Positions 48,165 to 57,006 of a stretch of DNA of 64,000 nucleotides are shown piece by piece. Location of the stretch: assembly GCA_947493335.1 (NCBI GenBank), contig CANLQO010000001.1, positions 1,116,001 to 1,180,000 on the forward strand. Reading direction: 5' to 3'. Each line of letters begins with the position of its first letter. Position 1 is the first letter of the stretch. This stretch comes from an uncultured Paracoccaceae bacterium (GTDB lineage: Bacteria > Pseudomonadota > Alphaproteobacteria > Rhodobacterales > Rhodobacteraceae). The position numbers were made by a program, and so were the translations under genes. Below the pieces are notes generated by a model that worked only from the letters and a program-made list of their open reading frames with translations, had not been told where the DNA came from and did not search any database.

Positions 48165-49322
48165 ATGACGCCCGCTGCGCGATATGCCGCCGCGATTGAG
48201 GTGTTGGATCTGATCCAATCTGGGCGACCTGCCGAACAGGTCCTGACGACTTGGGCACGCCAGAACCGCTTTGCCGGGTCCAAGGATCGCGCCGCGATCA
48301 GAGACCATGTTTATGATGTCCTGCGTCAAAAGCGCAGCGTTGCAGCACGCGGCGGCGGGACCGATGGCCGCGCCCTGATCCTCGGGCTGCTGCGCGCGCA
48401 AGGCTCGGAAGTTGATGAGGTTTTTGGCGCCGGGGGGTACGGACCGACGGCTCTTTCCCCGGCCGAAAAATCCGGTGGTCGAGAACCATCGGCAGGGGAC
48501 GAAGCCGCCGATTTGCCCGATTGGCTGTGGCCGATGTGGTGCGATGATCTTGGTGCGGATGCGGTCCGGGTGGCCGACCTCTTGCGACACCGTGCCGGCG
48601 TGCATTTGCGGGTCAACCTGCGGCGCAGTTCTCTGGCGCAGGCACAAGCGATATTGGCGGAGGATGCGATCACGACCCGCCCCATTGATGGGATCAGAAC
48701 TGCATTGGAAGTCCTTGAAAACCCAAGGCGAATTGGTGTCAGCCGCGCGCTGAAAGTGGGGTATGTGGAACTGCAGGATGCTGCATCGCAAAGGGCGATG
48801 CTGACACTTGCCGACCTCGCGCCGCAAAGTGTCCTGGATTATTGCGCCGGTGGCGGTGGCAAAGCGCTTGCTCTTGCGGATTTGTGCGAGGCGCAGATCA
48901 CCGCCCATGACATTGCCGCCAAACGGATGGCCGATATCCCCTTGCGCGCCGCACGGGCCGGTGTGAAGATTGCTTTGCAGGCGCCTGTTACAAAAGAGAA
49001 ATTTGATCTGGTGCTTTGCGACGCACCATGTTCTGGCAGCGGCACCTGGCGCAGGACACCGGATGCAAAGTGGGCGCTGACGGCCGCGCGGTTGCACGAC
49101 CTGACGCAGATGCAAAGGGATGTCATTCGCAGTGGCGCAGAGCGGGTCGCGCCAAACGGATATTTGGCCTATGCGACCTGTTCAGTCTTGCGCGCAGAGA
49201 ACGAGGCGGTTGTCGACGATTTTCTGGCCGAAAACACCGGTTTTTCATGCGAAACGATGGAACCCCAACAATTGAGCCCCTTAAACGATGGGTTTTTTCT
49301 TGCGGTTCTGAGGCGGGTCTGA
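48165..49322 (+). CDS. rsmB: 16S rRNA m5C967 methyltransferase RsmB-like
   Basis: A 385-residue RNA methyltransferase with a NusB-like helical N-terminus (RYAAAIEVLDLIQ onward) and a C-terminal NOL1/NOP2/Sun catalytic domain. SAM motif I is VLDYCAGGGGKALALAD (about 224-240). The two catalytic cysteines lie in DAPCSGSGTWRR (about 286-297) and YATCSVLRAEN (about 341-351). It starts 40 bp after guaB and may be cotranscribed with it. Confidence 0.93.
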   Translation: MTPAARYAAAIEVLDLIQSGRPAEQVLTTWARQNRFAGSKDRAAIRDHVYDVLRQKRSVAARGGGTDGRALILGLLRAQGSEVDEVFGAGGYGPTALSPAEKSGGREPSAGDEAADLPDWLWPMWCDDLGADAVRVADLLRHRAGVHLRVNLRRSSLAQAQAILAEDAITTRPIDGIRTALEVLENPRRIGVSRALKVGYVELQDAASQRAMLTLADLAPQSVLDYCAGGGGKALALADLCEAQITAHDIAAKRMADIPLRAARAGVKIALQAPVTKEKFDLVLCDAPCSGSGTWRRTPDAKWALTAARLHDLTQMQRDVIRSGAERVAPNGYLAYATCSVLRAENEAVVDDFLAENTGFSCETMEPQQLSPLNDGFFLAVLRRV

Positions 49323-49350
49323 TTGCCTGAAACGCAGGCGCAGAACGCGC

Positions 49351-49365
49351 TTAAGAATTGATTAA
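49351..49365 (+). promoter_or_regulatory. Perfect CtrA box upstream of cckA
   Basis: TTAAGAATTGATTAA matches the full CtrA site TTAA-N7-TTAA exactly. It lies 41 bp before the cckA start and 28 bp after rsmB. CckA is the kinase at the top of the phosphorelay that activates CtrA, so a feedback loop is implied. Confidence 0.75.
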
Positions 49366-49406
49366 GCTCTTTGCGCTAGCAAGGCCCAAAGTTAAGGGGC
49401 ATCGAT

Positions 49407-51752
49407 TTGGACGCAGATCAAAGGCAGCTTCGCAATCTGGTGAAGACAGACAGGCGGCGCGGACCACCGGTGTGGGTATTCGTGGCCGTCAGCGTATTTG
49501 CTGTGGTCGTGGCGTTGGTGATCTCGCAACCTTTTCTGCAGGTAGGTTTGGGCGTATTTGCGGTGGCTTTGGCGGGCATCGCGATCATTTCGACCCGCTG
49601 GCCTGATGCGCTGAACCCTACGCGCAAAAAGGAACATCGCGAAAAAGCGGCGATGGATGACGCCGTCCGCGCGCTGATCAGTCACGATTCCGATCCTGCG
49701 TTCCTGACCGATGCAGAGGGCGAAATCCGCTTTGCCAACGCGGCTGCAGAAGAACGATTTGGCGAATCGAGCATGGATCATCTGACGGTGCCGTTCAGCC
49801 AAATCCTCGCCAATCCCGAGGTGGCGCTTTATCGGTTGCAGAACCGTGCCTTTACGGTTGGCTCTGCCAAAGAAGACCTTTCAACCCGGAATGGTCAGTT
49901 CCGCCTGTCCGTCGTGCAGGTCTCTGATGACGCGCAACTGTGGCGGCTGGATGATACGGGGAAAGGGGCACGTGCAGCCGGTCGGGCGGCGGACACGCTG
50001 ACCTTGCCGATGATGACCGTGGGCCCGTCCAATGCGATCCTTTACATCAACGATGCCTTTCGAAAGTTGCTTGGACGGCGGCCAAAGTCAGTCAAGGACG
50101 TCTTTGGCGCGACGGATGTCACAAGCGGTCAGGTTCTTTCGGTACAAACCGAAACCGGGTCAGAGGATGTTCTGGTTGCGATCGTGAATGGTGCCGCAGG
50201 CCGGCGCGAGTTTTATGCGCTTCCGACGCAAGACGGGGTAACCCAAATTGCGCGACCGTTGGCCGGAGGATGGGATGCAATCGAGGATCTGCCGGTCCCG
50301 CTGTTGAAGATCGCCGATACCGGGCAAATCCTTGCGTCAAACCGCGAAGCGCGGGCTCTCTTGGGGATTGACGAAACCCGCGATCAATCGGTGCAGGATA
50401 TTCTTGATGGCCTTGGCCGACCGATCCAGGATTGGCTGCGTGAAGCGGTGAACGGGCAGGGTGGGAACGTTTCTCAGTTCCTGCGCGGGCGCGGGGCGCA
50501 CCACGAAACCTTCGTGCAGGTCACGCTGAACAGGGCCACGGGCAGGGACGGGCCGCAACTGATCGCGGTGCTGAACGATGTCACCGAGCTCAAGACGCTC
50601 GAAGCGCAATTTGTCCAAAGTCAGAAAATGCAGGCGATCGGCCAGTTGGCGGGTGGTGTAGCGCATGATTTCAACAATTTGCTGACGGCCATCTCGGGGC
50701 ATTGCGACCTGTTGTTGCTGCGACATGATCAGGGTGACCAGGACTACGGTGACCTGATCCAGATCCATCAAAACGCAAACCGCGCGGCGAGCCTTGTTGG
50801 CCAGTTGCTGGCGTTTTCGCGAAAGCAAAACTTGCAGCCGGAGCGGATTGACCTGCGCGATACACTGGCCGATCTGACCCATTTGCTGAACCGGCTTGTC
50901 GGCGAAAAGGTCAGCCTGACATTGGATCACGATCCCGATCTCGCTTGTATCAAAGCCGACAAACGGCAGCTTGAACAGGTAATGATGAACCTTGTGGTCA
51001 ACGCCCGCGACGCGATGCCCAAGGGCGGTGAAATCAAGGTCAAGACTGAGAACGTCGTCGTCGAACGGGTGATGGAGCGTGACCGCGCGACGATTCCGCC
51101 GGGCGAATATGTCGTGGTCAAGGTCATCGATGAAGGCCATGGGATTCCCCCAGAACGCCTGCCCAAAATCTTTGAACCTTTCTACACAACCAAGCGCACG
51201 GGCGAGGGGACGGGGCTTGGTCTTTCAACGGTTTACGGGATCGTCAAGCAAACCGGCGGTTTCATTTTTGCCACCAGTGACATGGCCACCGGGACAGAAT
51301 TTCAGTTGATGTTCCCCGCACATACCTTGCCGGTTGCCGAAAGCCTGCCGGTGGTTGTTGAACAGCCCCGCCCGAAATCGGATGCCGGTGATGGCGTCGT
51401 GCTGTTGGTAGAAGACGAGGCACCAGTGCGCGCCTTTGCCAGCCGTGCGCTGCAACTGCGCGGATATACGGTGCTGGAGGCGGATAGCGCTGAAGCCGCG
51501 CTTGAGTTGTTGGAGGACAAGGACCTGAACGTCGATATATTCGTGACTGATGTCATCATGCCCGGCATGGATGGCCCGACCTGGGTGCGTGAGGCACTGG
51601 TCGACCGGCCAGACACGAAAGTGGTATTTGTGTCGGGTTACGCAGAGGATGCATTCTCGGACACGGATGACCGAATTCCGAATTCGGTGTTTTTGCCAAA
51701 GCCTTTTTCACTGACGGAGTTGACATCAACCGTTCAAGGACAACTTCACTGA
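49407..51752 (+). CDS. cckA: Hybrid sensor histidine kinase CckA
   Basis: A 781-residue membrane kinase that feeds phosphate through ChpT to CtrA, controlling motility, gene-transfer-agent and cell-cycle genes in Rhodobacterales. Two N-terminal helices (about 20-40 and 45-65) precede PAS regions (about 80-400). The HisKA motif GGVAHDFNNLL has its His near 422. The ATPase N box VVNARDAMP and GTGLGLSTVYGIV are intact. A receiver domain (about 660-781) has the phospho-Asp in VTDVIMPGMDG near 715. The start is TTG 49407, after AAGGGG; no ATG lies before the first helix. The stop codon merges into an 8-bp tandem repeat. Confidence 0.95.
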   Translation: MDADQRQLRNLVKTDRRRGPPVWVFVAVSVFAVVVALVISQPFLQVGLGVFAVALAGIAIISTRWPDALNPTRKKEHREKAAMDDAVRALISHDSDPAFLTDAEGEIRFANAAAEERFGESSMDHLTVPFSQILANPEVALYRLQNRAFTVGSAKEDLSTRNGQFRLSVVQVSDDAQLWRLDDTGKGARAAGRAADTLTLPMMTVGPSNAILYINDAFRKLLGRRPKSVKDVFGATDVTSGQVLSVQTETGSEDVLVAIVNGAAGRREFYALPTQDGVTQIARPLAGGWDAIEDLPVPLLKIADTGQILASNREARALLGIDETRDQSVQDILDGLGRPIQDWLREAVNGQGGNVSQFLRGRGAHHETFVQVTLNRATGRDGPQLIAVLNDVTELKTLEAQFVQSQKMQAIGQLAGGVAHDFNNLLTAISGHCDLLLLRHDQGDQDYGDLIQIHQNANRAASLVGQLLAFSRKQNLQPERIDLRDTLADLTHLLNRLVGEKVSLTLDHDPDLACIKADKRQLEQVMMNLVVNARDAMPKGGEIKVKTENVVVERVMERDRATIPPGEYVVVKVIDEGHGIPPERLPKIFEPFYTTKRTGEGTGLGLSTVYGIVKQTGGFIFATSDMATGTEFQLMFPAHTLPVAESLPVVVEQPRPKSDAGDGVVLLVEDEAPVRAFASRALQLRGYTVLEADSAEAALELLEDKDLNVDIFVTDVIMPGMDGPTWVREALVDRPDTKVVFVSGYAEDAFSDTDDRIPNSVFLPKPFSLTELTSTVQGQLH

Positions 51753-51827
51753 GGCTGAGAGGCTGAGAGGCTGAGAGGCTGAGAGGCTGAGAGGCTGAGA
51801 GGCTGAGAGGCTGAGAGGCTGAGAGGC
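51752..51827. repeat. Tandem repeat, about 9.5 copies of AGGCTGAG
   Basis: The 8-bp unit AGGCTGAG repeats nine times without any change (51752-51823), plus a partial AGGC. It begins at the last base of the cckA stop codon. The rest of the 207-bp gap before glk (51828-51959) shows no gene or terminator that I recognise. Confidence 0.95.
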
Positions 51828-51959
51828 GACGGCTGCTGAGGGTCTATAGTCGGATCAGCCACTGTGCTTTGGCTGCATTCAGTTTCATGAACCAATCCAA
51901 TTCAATTGGAACACGACGCGTTGGCATCAATGGTCGCGCCACCAAAACTGGCAACGCCG

Positions 51960-52940
51960 TCAGCTCTCTCCCAGGATCGCGGTCAGATGTGCGGCAGAAC
52001 CTGTCAGTGCTGCATAGTCATCCTCGATCACACTAACCGAAAAGTTCCCCATGAAACCGGCGAAACGGCCCTTGTCGCGGAAGGCTTCGCCAAAGCCGAA
52101 GGCCTGAAGGTGGGGCGCAAATGCGCGGGCCACGCCGCCTGCCAGATAAACCCCGCCAAACGGCAGTTGCACCAACGAGAGATTGCCCGCGACCGTCCCA
52201 AGAATACGGGTGAAAATCCGCGCGGCCTCTGCGCTGCGCGGATCACTCCCGTTGGCGCAGGCGGCCATGATATCGGCGGCCGATGCCTCGCGCGGGTCGC
52301 GTTCTTCCTGTCCCAGAAAGGCATAGACCCGTTCCAGACCGCGGCCGGACAACACGTCCTCGATCGCGGGAAACCCATGCGCGCTGGACACAAATTGGCA
52401 AAGCCGCAACTCCTGCTCCGTCCGGATCGGCAAGTTGGCGTGCCCGCTTTCGGATGGTGTCACCAACCGTCCGTGGTCGGTGTCAAAAACCGGTGCCGCG
52501 TTAAACCCCGTGCCAACGCCAATGACGAGTTTTGCAGCATTGGCCCCGGCATCGACACCGGTCAGGATCGTCCGCACATTTTCAGCCGCCAAATACCCAA
52601 GGGCATGTCCTTGGGCTTGCAAATCATTCAGGATTGCCACCGTTTCTGATCCGGTGGCGCGCGCAAGCGTTTCCTTGTCGATGGTCCAGTCGAGGTTGGT
52701 CATCGACGCGCGCCCGTCCCGCACCGGGCCCGCAACCGCCACACAGGCGGCACGTGCATCCACGCCGTCTTCGTCTTTGACATATTGACGGATGACACTC
52801 TCCAGACCCGGAAAATCAGTGTTGCGATAGCGGCGGATCGTCTCGGTCCGGATCGCACGACCTTCGGCCAATGCAACACGGGTGTTTGTCCCGCCGATGT
52901 CGGCAACAAGACTATAGGTATTGGCGGCGTGTTTTGGCAT
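51960..52940 (-). CDS. glk: Glucokinase
   Basis: A 326-residue ROK-unrelated (GlkA/hexokinase-fold) glucokinase that makes glucose-6-phosphate. The phosphate-1 loop is SLVADIGGTNTRVALAEG (about 10-27), the sugar-binding LNDLQAQGHALG lies near 106-117, and VIGVGTGFNAAPV near 142-154. The ATG at 52940 (MPKHAANTYSL) is chosen because the longer frame runs into bgl. It is the third gene of the aglR-bgl-glk operon and supplies the substrate of Zwf. Confidence 0.95.
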   Translation of the reverse strand: MPKHAANTYSLVADIGGTNTRVALAEGRAIRTETIRRYRNTDFPGLESVIRQYVKDEDGVDARAACVAVAGPVRDGRASMTNLDWTIDKETLARATGSETVAILNDLQAQGHALGYLAAENVRTILTGVDAGANAAKLVIGVGTGFNAAPVFDTDHGRLVTPSESGHANLPIRTEQELRLCQFVSSAHGFPAIEDVLSGRGLERVYAFLGQEERDPREASAADIMAACANGSDPRSAEAARIFTRILGTVAGNLSLVQLPFGGVYLAGGVARAFAPHLQAFGFGEAFRDKGRFAGFMGNFSVSVIEDDYAALTGSAAHLTAILGES

Positions 52941-52950
52941 GTGGCTGTCC

Positions 52951-54270
52951 TTAGCGGGCGATGGCGGCTTTGAGGTCATGGTAAGAGGCTTTGGGCGTCC
53001 GGGTCTGGGTGTCGAAGTCAACATGAACCAGTCCGAACCGCTTTTCGTAACCAAACGCCCATTCGTAGTTATCCAGGAGCGACCAGTAGAAGAAGCCTTG
53101 CAGATTGACGCCTGCTGCAATGGCCGCGTGCATCGCGTCAAGATGGGCGCTGATATAGCTGCTGCGCTGCGGGTCAAATACGGCCCCGTTTTCAACGACA
53201 TCATCCCACGCCATGCCATTTTCGGTCACAAATACCGGCATGTCGCCGACGTAATCCTGTTTCAGCATCAAGAGCATATCGCGCAGGCCGTCAGGATAGA
53301 CCTCCCAACCCATTTGGGTTTTGTCGAGCGGACCAGCGACTGAGCCAACATGCGGCCAAGGCGTATCGGGTGCCGCAACGATATTGGAGCGCGTGTAGTA
53401 ATTGACGCCCAGAAAATCCATCGGCTGGCTGATTTCGGCCATATCGTCTTGCCAGCCATCCGGCATATGGGGCGCGAAGCCTTCAAGTGCTGCATCGGGA
53501 TAGCTGCCTTTGGTCGCGGCCTGAATGAACCAACGGTTGTAAATCGCGTCCTGCCGCGCGGCGGCGGCGCGGGTTTCGGGCTTGTCATCGGCGGGTTGCG
53601 CATATTCGAAATTTAGCACGATACCGCAATTTTTCATGCCCTTGGCCCGCAGGCGCGACATGCCGACACCATGGGCCTTCATGACGTGATGCATCGCGCG
53701 AGACGCCGCGCGAATGTCCCGCAGACCCGGCGCATGATGGCCCAGATAGTGAGAGAGGTAGGCAACGCACCAGGGTTCGTTGAGCGTCGCGATCGACTGC
53801 ATCCGGTCGCCGATGCGATCCGTGATGACATCAACGAAATCGCCAAACCGGTGGGCGATGTCCGGGTGGGTCCAACCGCCCAGATCGGCTAGGGCAGAGG
53901 GCATTTCCCAGTGATAGAGGGTCTGAAAGGGTTTCAACCCGCGGTCCAGAATGGCGTCTGTGAGGCGGTCGTAAAAGTCGAGGCCCTCGGGGTTCACGGC
54001 TACACCATCGGGCATGACCCGCGCCCAGCTGGTGGAAAAGCGATAAGCGTCCATGCCCGCATCAACCAAGAGATCAAGATCGCTTTCAAACCGGTGGTAA
54101 TGGTCGCAAGCAATTGCGCCATCCTCGGCCCGCTCCACATTGCCGGGACCTGCGGCAAAGGTATCCCAATGGGTCGAACCCGCACCGCCGAAACTGTGAC
54201 CTTCGATCTGGTATGCCGCCGTCGCGGCCCCAAAGAGGAACGCTTCGGGAAAGTCGGACCTGTTGCGCAT
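52951..54270 (-). CDS. Beta-glucosidase, glycoside hydrolase family 1
   Basis: A 439-residue GH1 enzyme that hydrolyses beta-glucosides such as cellobiose. The acid/base Glu is in IATLNEPWCVAY (about 160-171) and the nucleophile Glu in VFVTENGMAWDD (about 345-356). The N-terminal FLFGAATAAYQIEG is typical. There is no signal peptide, so it acts on imported sugar. It lies 9 bp after aglR and 10 bp before glk, within an otherwise alpha-glucoside locus. Confidence 0.95.
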   Translation of the reverse strand: MRNRSDFPEAFLFGAATAAYQIEGHSFGGAGSTHWDTFAAGPGNVERAEDGAIACDHYHRFESDLDLLVDAGMDAYRFSTSWARVMPDGVAVNPEGLDFYDRLTDAILDRGLKPFQTLYHWEMPSALADLGGWTHPDIAHRFGDFVDVITDRIGDRMQSIATLNEPWCVAYLSHYLGHHAPGLRDIRAASRAMHHVMKAHGVGMSRLRAKGMKNCGIVLNFEYAQPADDKPETRAAAARQDAIYNRWFIQAATKGSYPDAALEGFAPHMPDGWQDDMAEISQPMDFLGVNYYTRSNIVAAPDTPWPHVGSVAGPLDKTQMGWEVYPDGLRDMLLMLKQDYVGDMPVFVTENGMAWDDVVENGAVFDPQRSSYISAHLDAMHAAIAAGVNLQGFFYWSLLDNYEWAFGYEKRFGLVHVDFDTQTRTPKASYHDLKAAIAR

Positions 54271-54279
54271 GTGGCTTCC

Positions 54280-55308
54280 TTAGGTTGGGGCGGGCCCGGT
54301 GGACTGGCCCACCGTCAACTCTGCCTCGAGCAGGGTATGCACAGGGCTTTTGTCGGGTTGCGCGATTTTCTGCAAGAGCATTGCGGCAACTTGACGGCCA
54401 GCGTCCCGGACGGATGACCGGGTGGCCGTGAAGATTGGCACATCCCCGCCATTGGGCAGGTAGGACAACCGGTCATCATGCGTGATGATCGAGACATCCC
54501 GCCCCATGCGCAGACCCTTTTCTTCTATCGCCCGCCGAACGCCCAGCGCGATGATCATCGACGAGGTCAGGATCGCAGTCGGTGGCGCCGGCATCTCGAG
54601 CATGGTGCGAGTGGTGGTGTAGCCGAAATCCTCTGTCATTTCATCGGCGTGCATCAGCGCAGGATCGGGTGCGATGCCGTGATCGTTCAAGGCATCTTCA
54701 AATCCGCGACGGCGACGCATGGCGAAATCCATCTGCTCGTTTCCGTTAAGCAATGCAATCCGCCGGTGCCCCAGATCAAAGAGGAAATCGGTGGCCCGAC
54801 GGAAGGCCGAGCGGTTGTTCACGTCCAGCCAAGAGTAGGGCATGGCAACACCGCTGGCGCGGCCATGGACCACAAAGGGCAGGTCAAGTTCGTGCAGTAG
54901 CGGGATACGCGGGTCGTCCATGCGCGGGGCATGCACGACGACGCCATCAACGGCGCGGCGGGATTTGAGGCTTTGGTAGACCCGATGTTCGTCTTCGTCG
55001 TCATTCAGGACCGACAGGATCATCTCATAACCCTGGCGGGCATATTCCTCACCCGCGCCCGCGATAAAGTCGGCGAAGATCGGGTTCACCATCTCGTGGC
55101 TTTTGGTGGTGGGGATGACGTGACCAATCGCAAGCGCCTTGCCGGTCGCCAGCCCCTTGGCGCGGGTACTTGGGGCATAGTTGAACTGCTCTGCCGCAGC
55201 CATGACACGCTGGCGCGTGCTTTCGGACACTTCGGGATAACCATTCAACGCACGGCTGACGGTGGTTTGGCTGAGGCCCAGTTGCGAAGACAATTCTTTC
55301 AGGTTCAT
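54280..55308 (-). CDS. aglR: LacI-family regulator of the agl locus
   Basis: A 342-residue repressor with the N-terminal LacI helix-turn-helix (MNLKELSSQLGLSQTTVSRA), a hinge, and a periplasmic-binding-like sugar domain (about 60-335). The ATG at 55308 is where family homology begins. An operator-like site (core AAAGCGCT) lies 14 bp upstream and another in front of the divergent aglE, so it probably controls both directions, released by an alpha-glucoside. Confidence 0.92.
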   Translation of the reverse strand: MNLKELSSQLGLSQTTVSRALNGYPEVSESTRQRVMAAAEQFNYAPSTRAKGLATGKALAIGHVIPTTKSHEMVNPIFADFIAGAGEEYARQGYEMILSVLNDDEDEHRVYQSLKSRRAVDGVVVHAPRMDDPRIPLLHELDLPFVVHGRASGVAMPYSWLDVNNRSAFRRATDFLFDLGHRRIALLNGNEQMDFAMRRRRGFEDALNDHGIAPDPALMHADEMTEDFGYTTTRTMLEMPAPPTAILTSSMIIALGVRRAIEEKGLRMGRDVSIITHDDRLSYLPNGGDVPIFTATRSSVRDAGRQVAAMLLQKIAQPDKSPVHTLLEAELTVGQSTGPAPT

Positions 55309-55322
55309 TTGGCCAAAGTCAC

Positions 55323-55336
55323 CCAAAGCGCTATGA
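55323..55336. promoter_or_regulatory. aglR: Candidate AglR operator near aglR
   Basis: CCAAAGCGCTATGA shares the AAAGCGCT core with the palindrome before aglE. It is imperfect on its right arm and ends 14 bp before the aglR start codon on the other strand, suitable for autoregulation. Confidence 0.5.
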
Positions 55337-55477
55337 ATCTCAAGGGCCAAAATCGATTTAGAACTGCGAATTTGCTGCAGCGGCCAAAAATTCGCGCTTT
55401 TCATGTTCTGTCTAGATCAGTTGGAAACGGTTTTATTTTGTTGACTTGTGGCAGCAGATGCCGGAACTTGGGGGCAC

Positions 55478-55493
55478 TTCAAAGCGCTTTGGA
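55478..55493. promoter_or_regulatory. aglE: Candidate AglR operator before aglE
   Basis: TTCAAAGCGCTTTGGA contains the perfect palindrome AAAGCGCTTT with central CG, the classic LacI-family operator form. It lies 61 bp before the aglE ATG, downstream of TTGACT (55441-55446), in the 246-bp divergent region 55309-55554, which holds no gene. Confidence 0.7.
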
Positions 55494-55554
55494 TTGATTC
55501 CATGGCGCGGAAGATCGTGATGTGCGCGGCAGACGCGCAAATGGGAGGATACTT

Positions 55555-56913
55555 ATGAAAACGAAACTTTATGCCGGCGTTGCTGCGGCTGCCTTGCTGG
55601 CAGGACCGGCTGTGGCAGACGGCCATCTGGTGTTCGCGCCGGGCGAAGGTCCGTTCAACTGGGACAGCTACAATGCCTATGCGGCCAACGCCCCTGACCT
55701 AAGCGGTCAGTCCGTGACGGTATTCGGCCCATGGCTGAGCCCGGAAGACGAGATTTTTTCCAGCGTTCTGGCCTACTTTGAAGAGGCGACCGGTGCAGAC
55801 GTGACCTACACCGGCTCTGACGGGTTTGAGCAGCAGATCGTGATCGACGCGCAGGCGGGTTCCCCGCCCAACATCGCCGTCTTCCCGCAGCCCGGTCTGG
55901 CCGCAAACCTTGCTTCGCAGGGTCTGTTGTCGCCTTTGGGTGATGAGGCCGCGAACTGGGTCAAGGACAACTATGCGGCTGGTTCGTCCTGGGTTGATCT
56001 TGGCACATACGCCAACGCCGAAGGCAATGATGAGTTCTATGGCTTCTTCTACAACGTCAACGTGAAGTCGCTGGTTTGGTATGTGCCAGAGAACTTTGAA
56101 GACGCGGGCTATGAGATCCCTGACACCATGGAAGGGCTGATCGCGCTTTCCGAAGAGATGATCGCCAACGGTGACACGCCGTGGTGCATCGGTCTGGGTT
56201 CGGGTCCGGCAACGGGTTGGCCTGCAACCGACTGGGTTGAGGACATCATGCTGCGCACGCAGTCGCCAGAGGACTATGACAAGTGGGTCAGCAACGAACT
56301 GCCGTTTAACGACCCCAAAGTCATCGAGGCAATCGACACCTTTGGCATGTTCGCCAAAAATGACGACATGGTTGCAGGTGGTGCAGGGGCCGTTGGGTCG
56401 ACCGACTTCCGCGACAGCCCTGCCGGTCTCTTCTCTTCGCCGCCACAGTGCTACATGCACCGTCAGGCGTCCTTTATCCCGGCCTTCATGCCAGAGGATG
56501 TTGTGATCGGTGAAGATGCGGACTTCTTCTACTTCCCGTCTTTCGCTGGCAAGGATCTGGGCAACCCGGTTCTGGGTGGCGGCACGCTGATGGCCGTGAC
56601 CGATGCAAGCGACGCAACGATGGAATTGATGAAGTTCCTGCAAGAGCCGCTGGCACACGAAGTGATGATGGCGCAGACCGGCTTCCTGACACCGCACTCT
56701 GGTGTGAATCTGGACGCCTACAAGGATGCGGCATTGCGCGGGCAGGGCGAAATCCTGCTGAACGCAACCACGTTCCGCTTCGACGGCTCTGACCTGATGC
56801 CCGGCGCGATTGGCGCAGGCACCTTCTGGACCGGTATGGTTGACTATGTCGGTGGTGCATCCGCCGAAGACGTCACCAACGCGATCCAGGACAGCTGGGA
56901 CGCGCTGAAGTAA
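55555..56913 (+). CDS. aglE: Alpha-glucoside ABC transporter, substrate-binding protein
   Basis: A 452-residue periplasmic binding protein. The signal peptide is MKTKLYAGVAAAALLAGPAVADG with cleavage after AVA. The mature protein has the family-1 solute-binding layout with SVTVFGPWLSPEDEIF near the start, then GSDGFEQQIVIDAQAG and GSPPNIAVFPQPG. It delivers alpha-glucosides (trehalose, sucrose or maltose in characterised AglE proteins) to AglFG. It is first in aglEFGAK, with an AglR-type operator upstream. Confidence 0.94.
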   Translation: MKTKLYAGVAAAALLAGPAVADGHLVFAPGEGPFNWDSYNAYAANAPDLSGQSVTVFGPWLSPEDEIFSSVLAYFEEATGADVTYTGSDGFEQQIVIDAQAGSPPNIAVFPQPGLAANLASQGLLSPLGDEAANWVKDNYAAGSSWVDLGTYANAEGNDEFYGFFYNVNVKSLVWYVPENFEDAGYEIPDTMEGLIALSEEMIANGDTPWCIGLGSGPATGWPATDWVEDIMLRTQSPEDYDKWVSNELPFNDPKVIEAIDTFGMFAKNDDMVAGGAGAVGSTDFRDSPAGLFSSPPQCYMHRQASFIPAFMPEDVVIGEDADFFYFPSFAGKDLGNPVLGGGTLMAVTDASDATMELMKFLQEPLAHEVMMAQTGFLTPHSGVNLDAYKDAALRGQGEILLNATTFRFDGSDLMPGAIGAGTFWTGMVDYVGGASAEDVTNAIQDSWDALK

Positions 56914-57006
56914 GCGTGTGAGTGAAAACAACGGGTGGCGCAGCATGTCCTGCGCCGTCCGCCCCAACGCCGGTTGGGACCACTTTCAGAATTGGGGGGA
57001 CTGACT

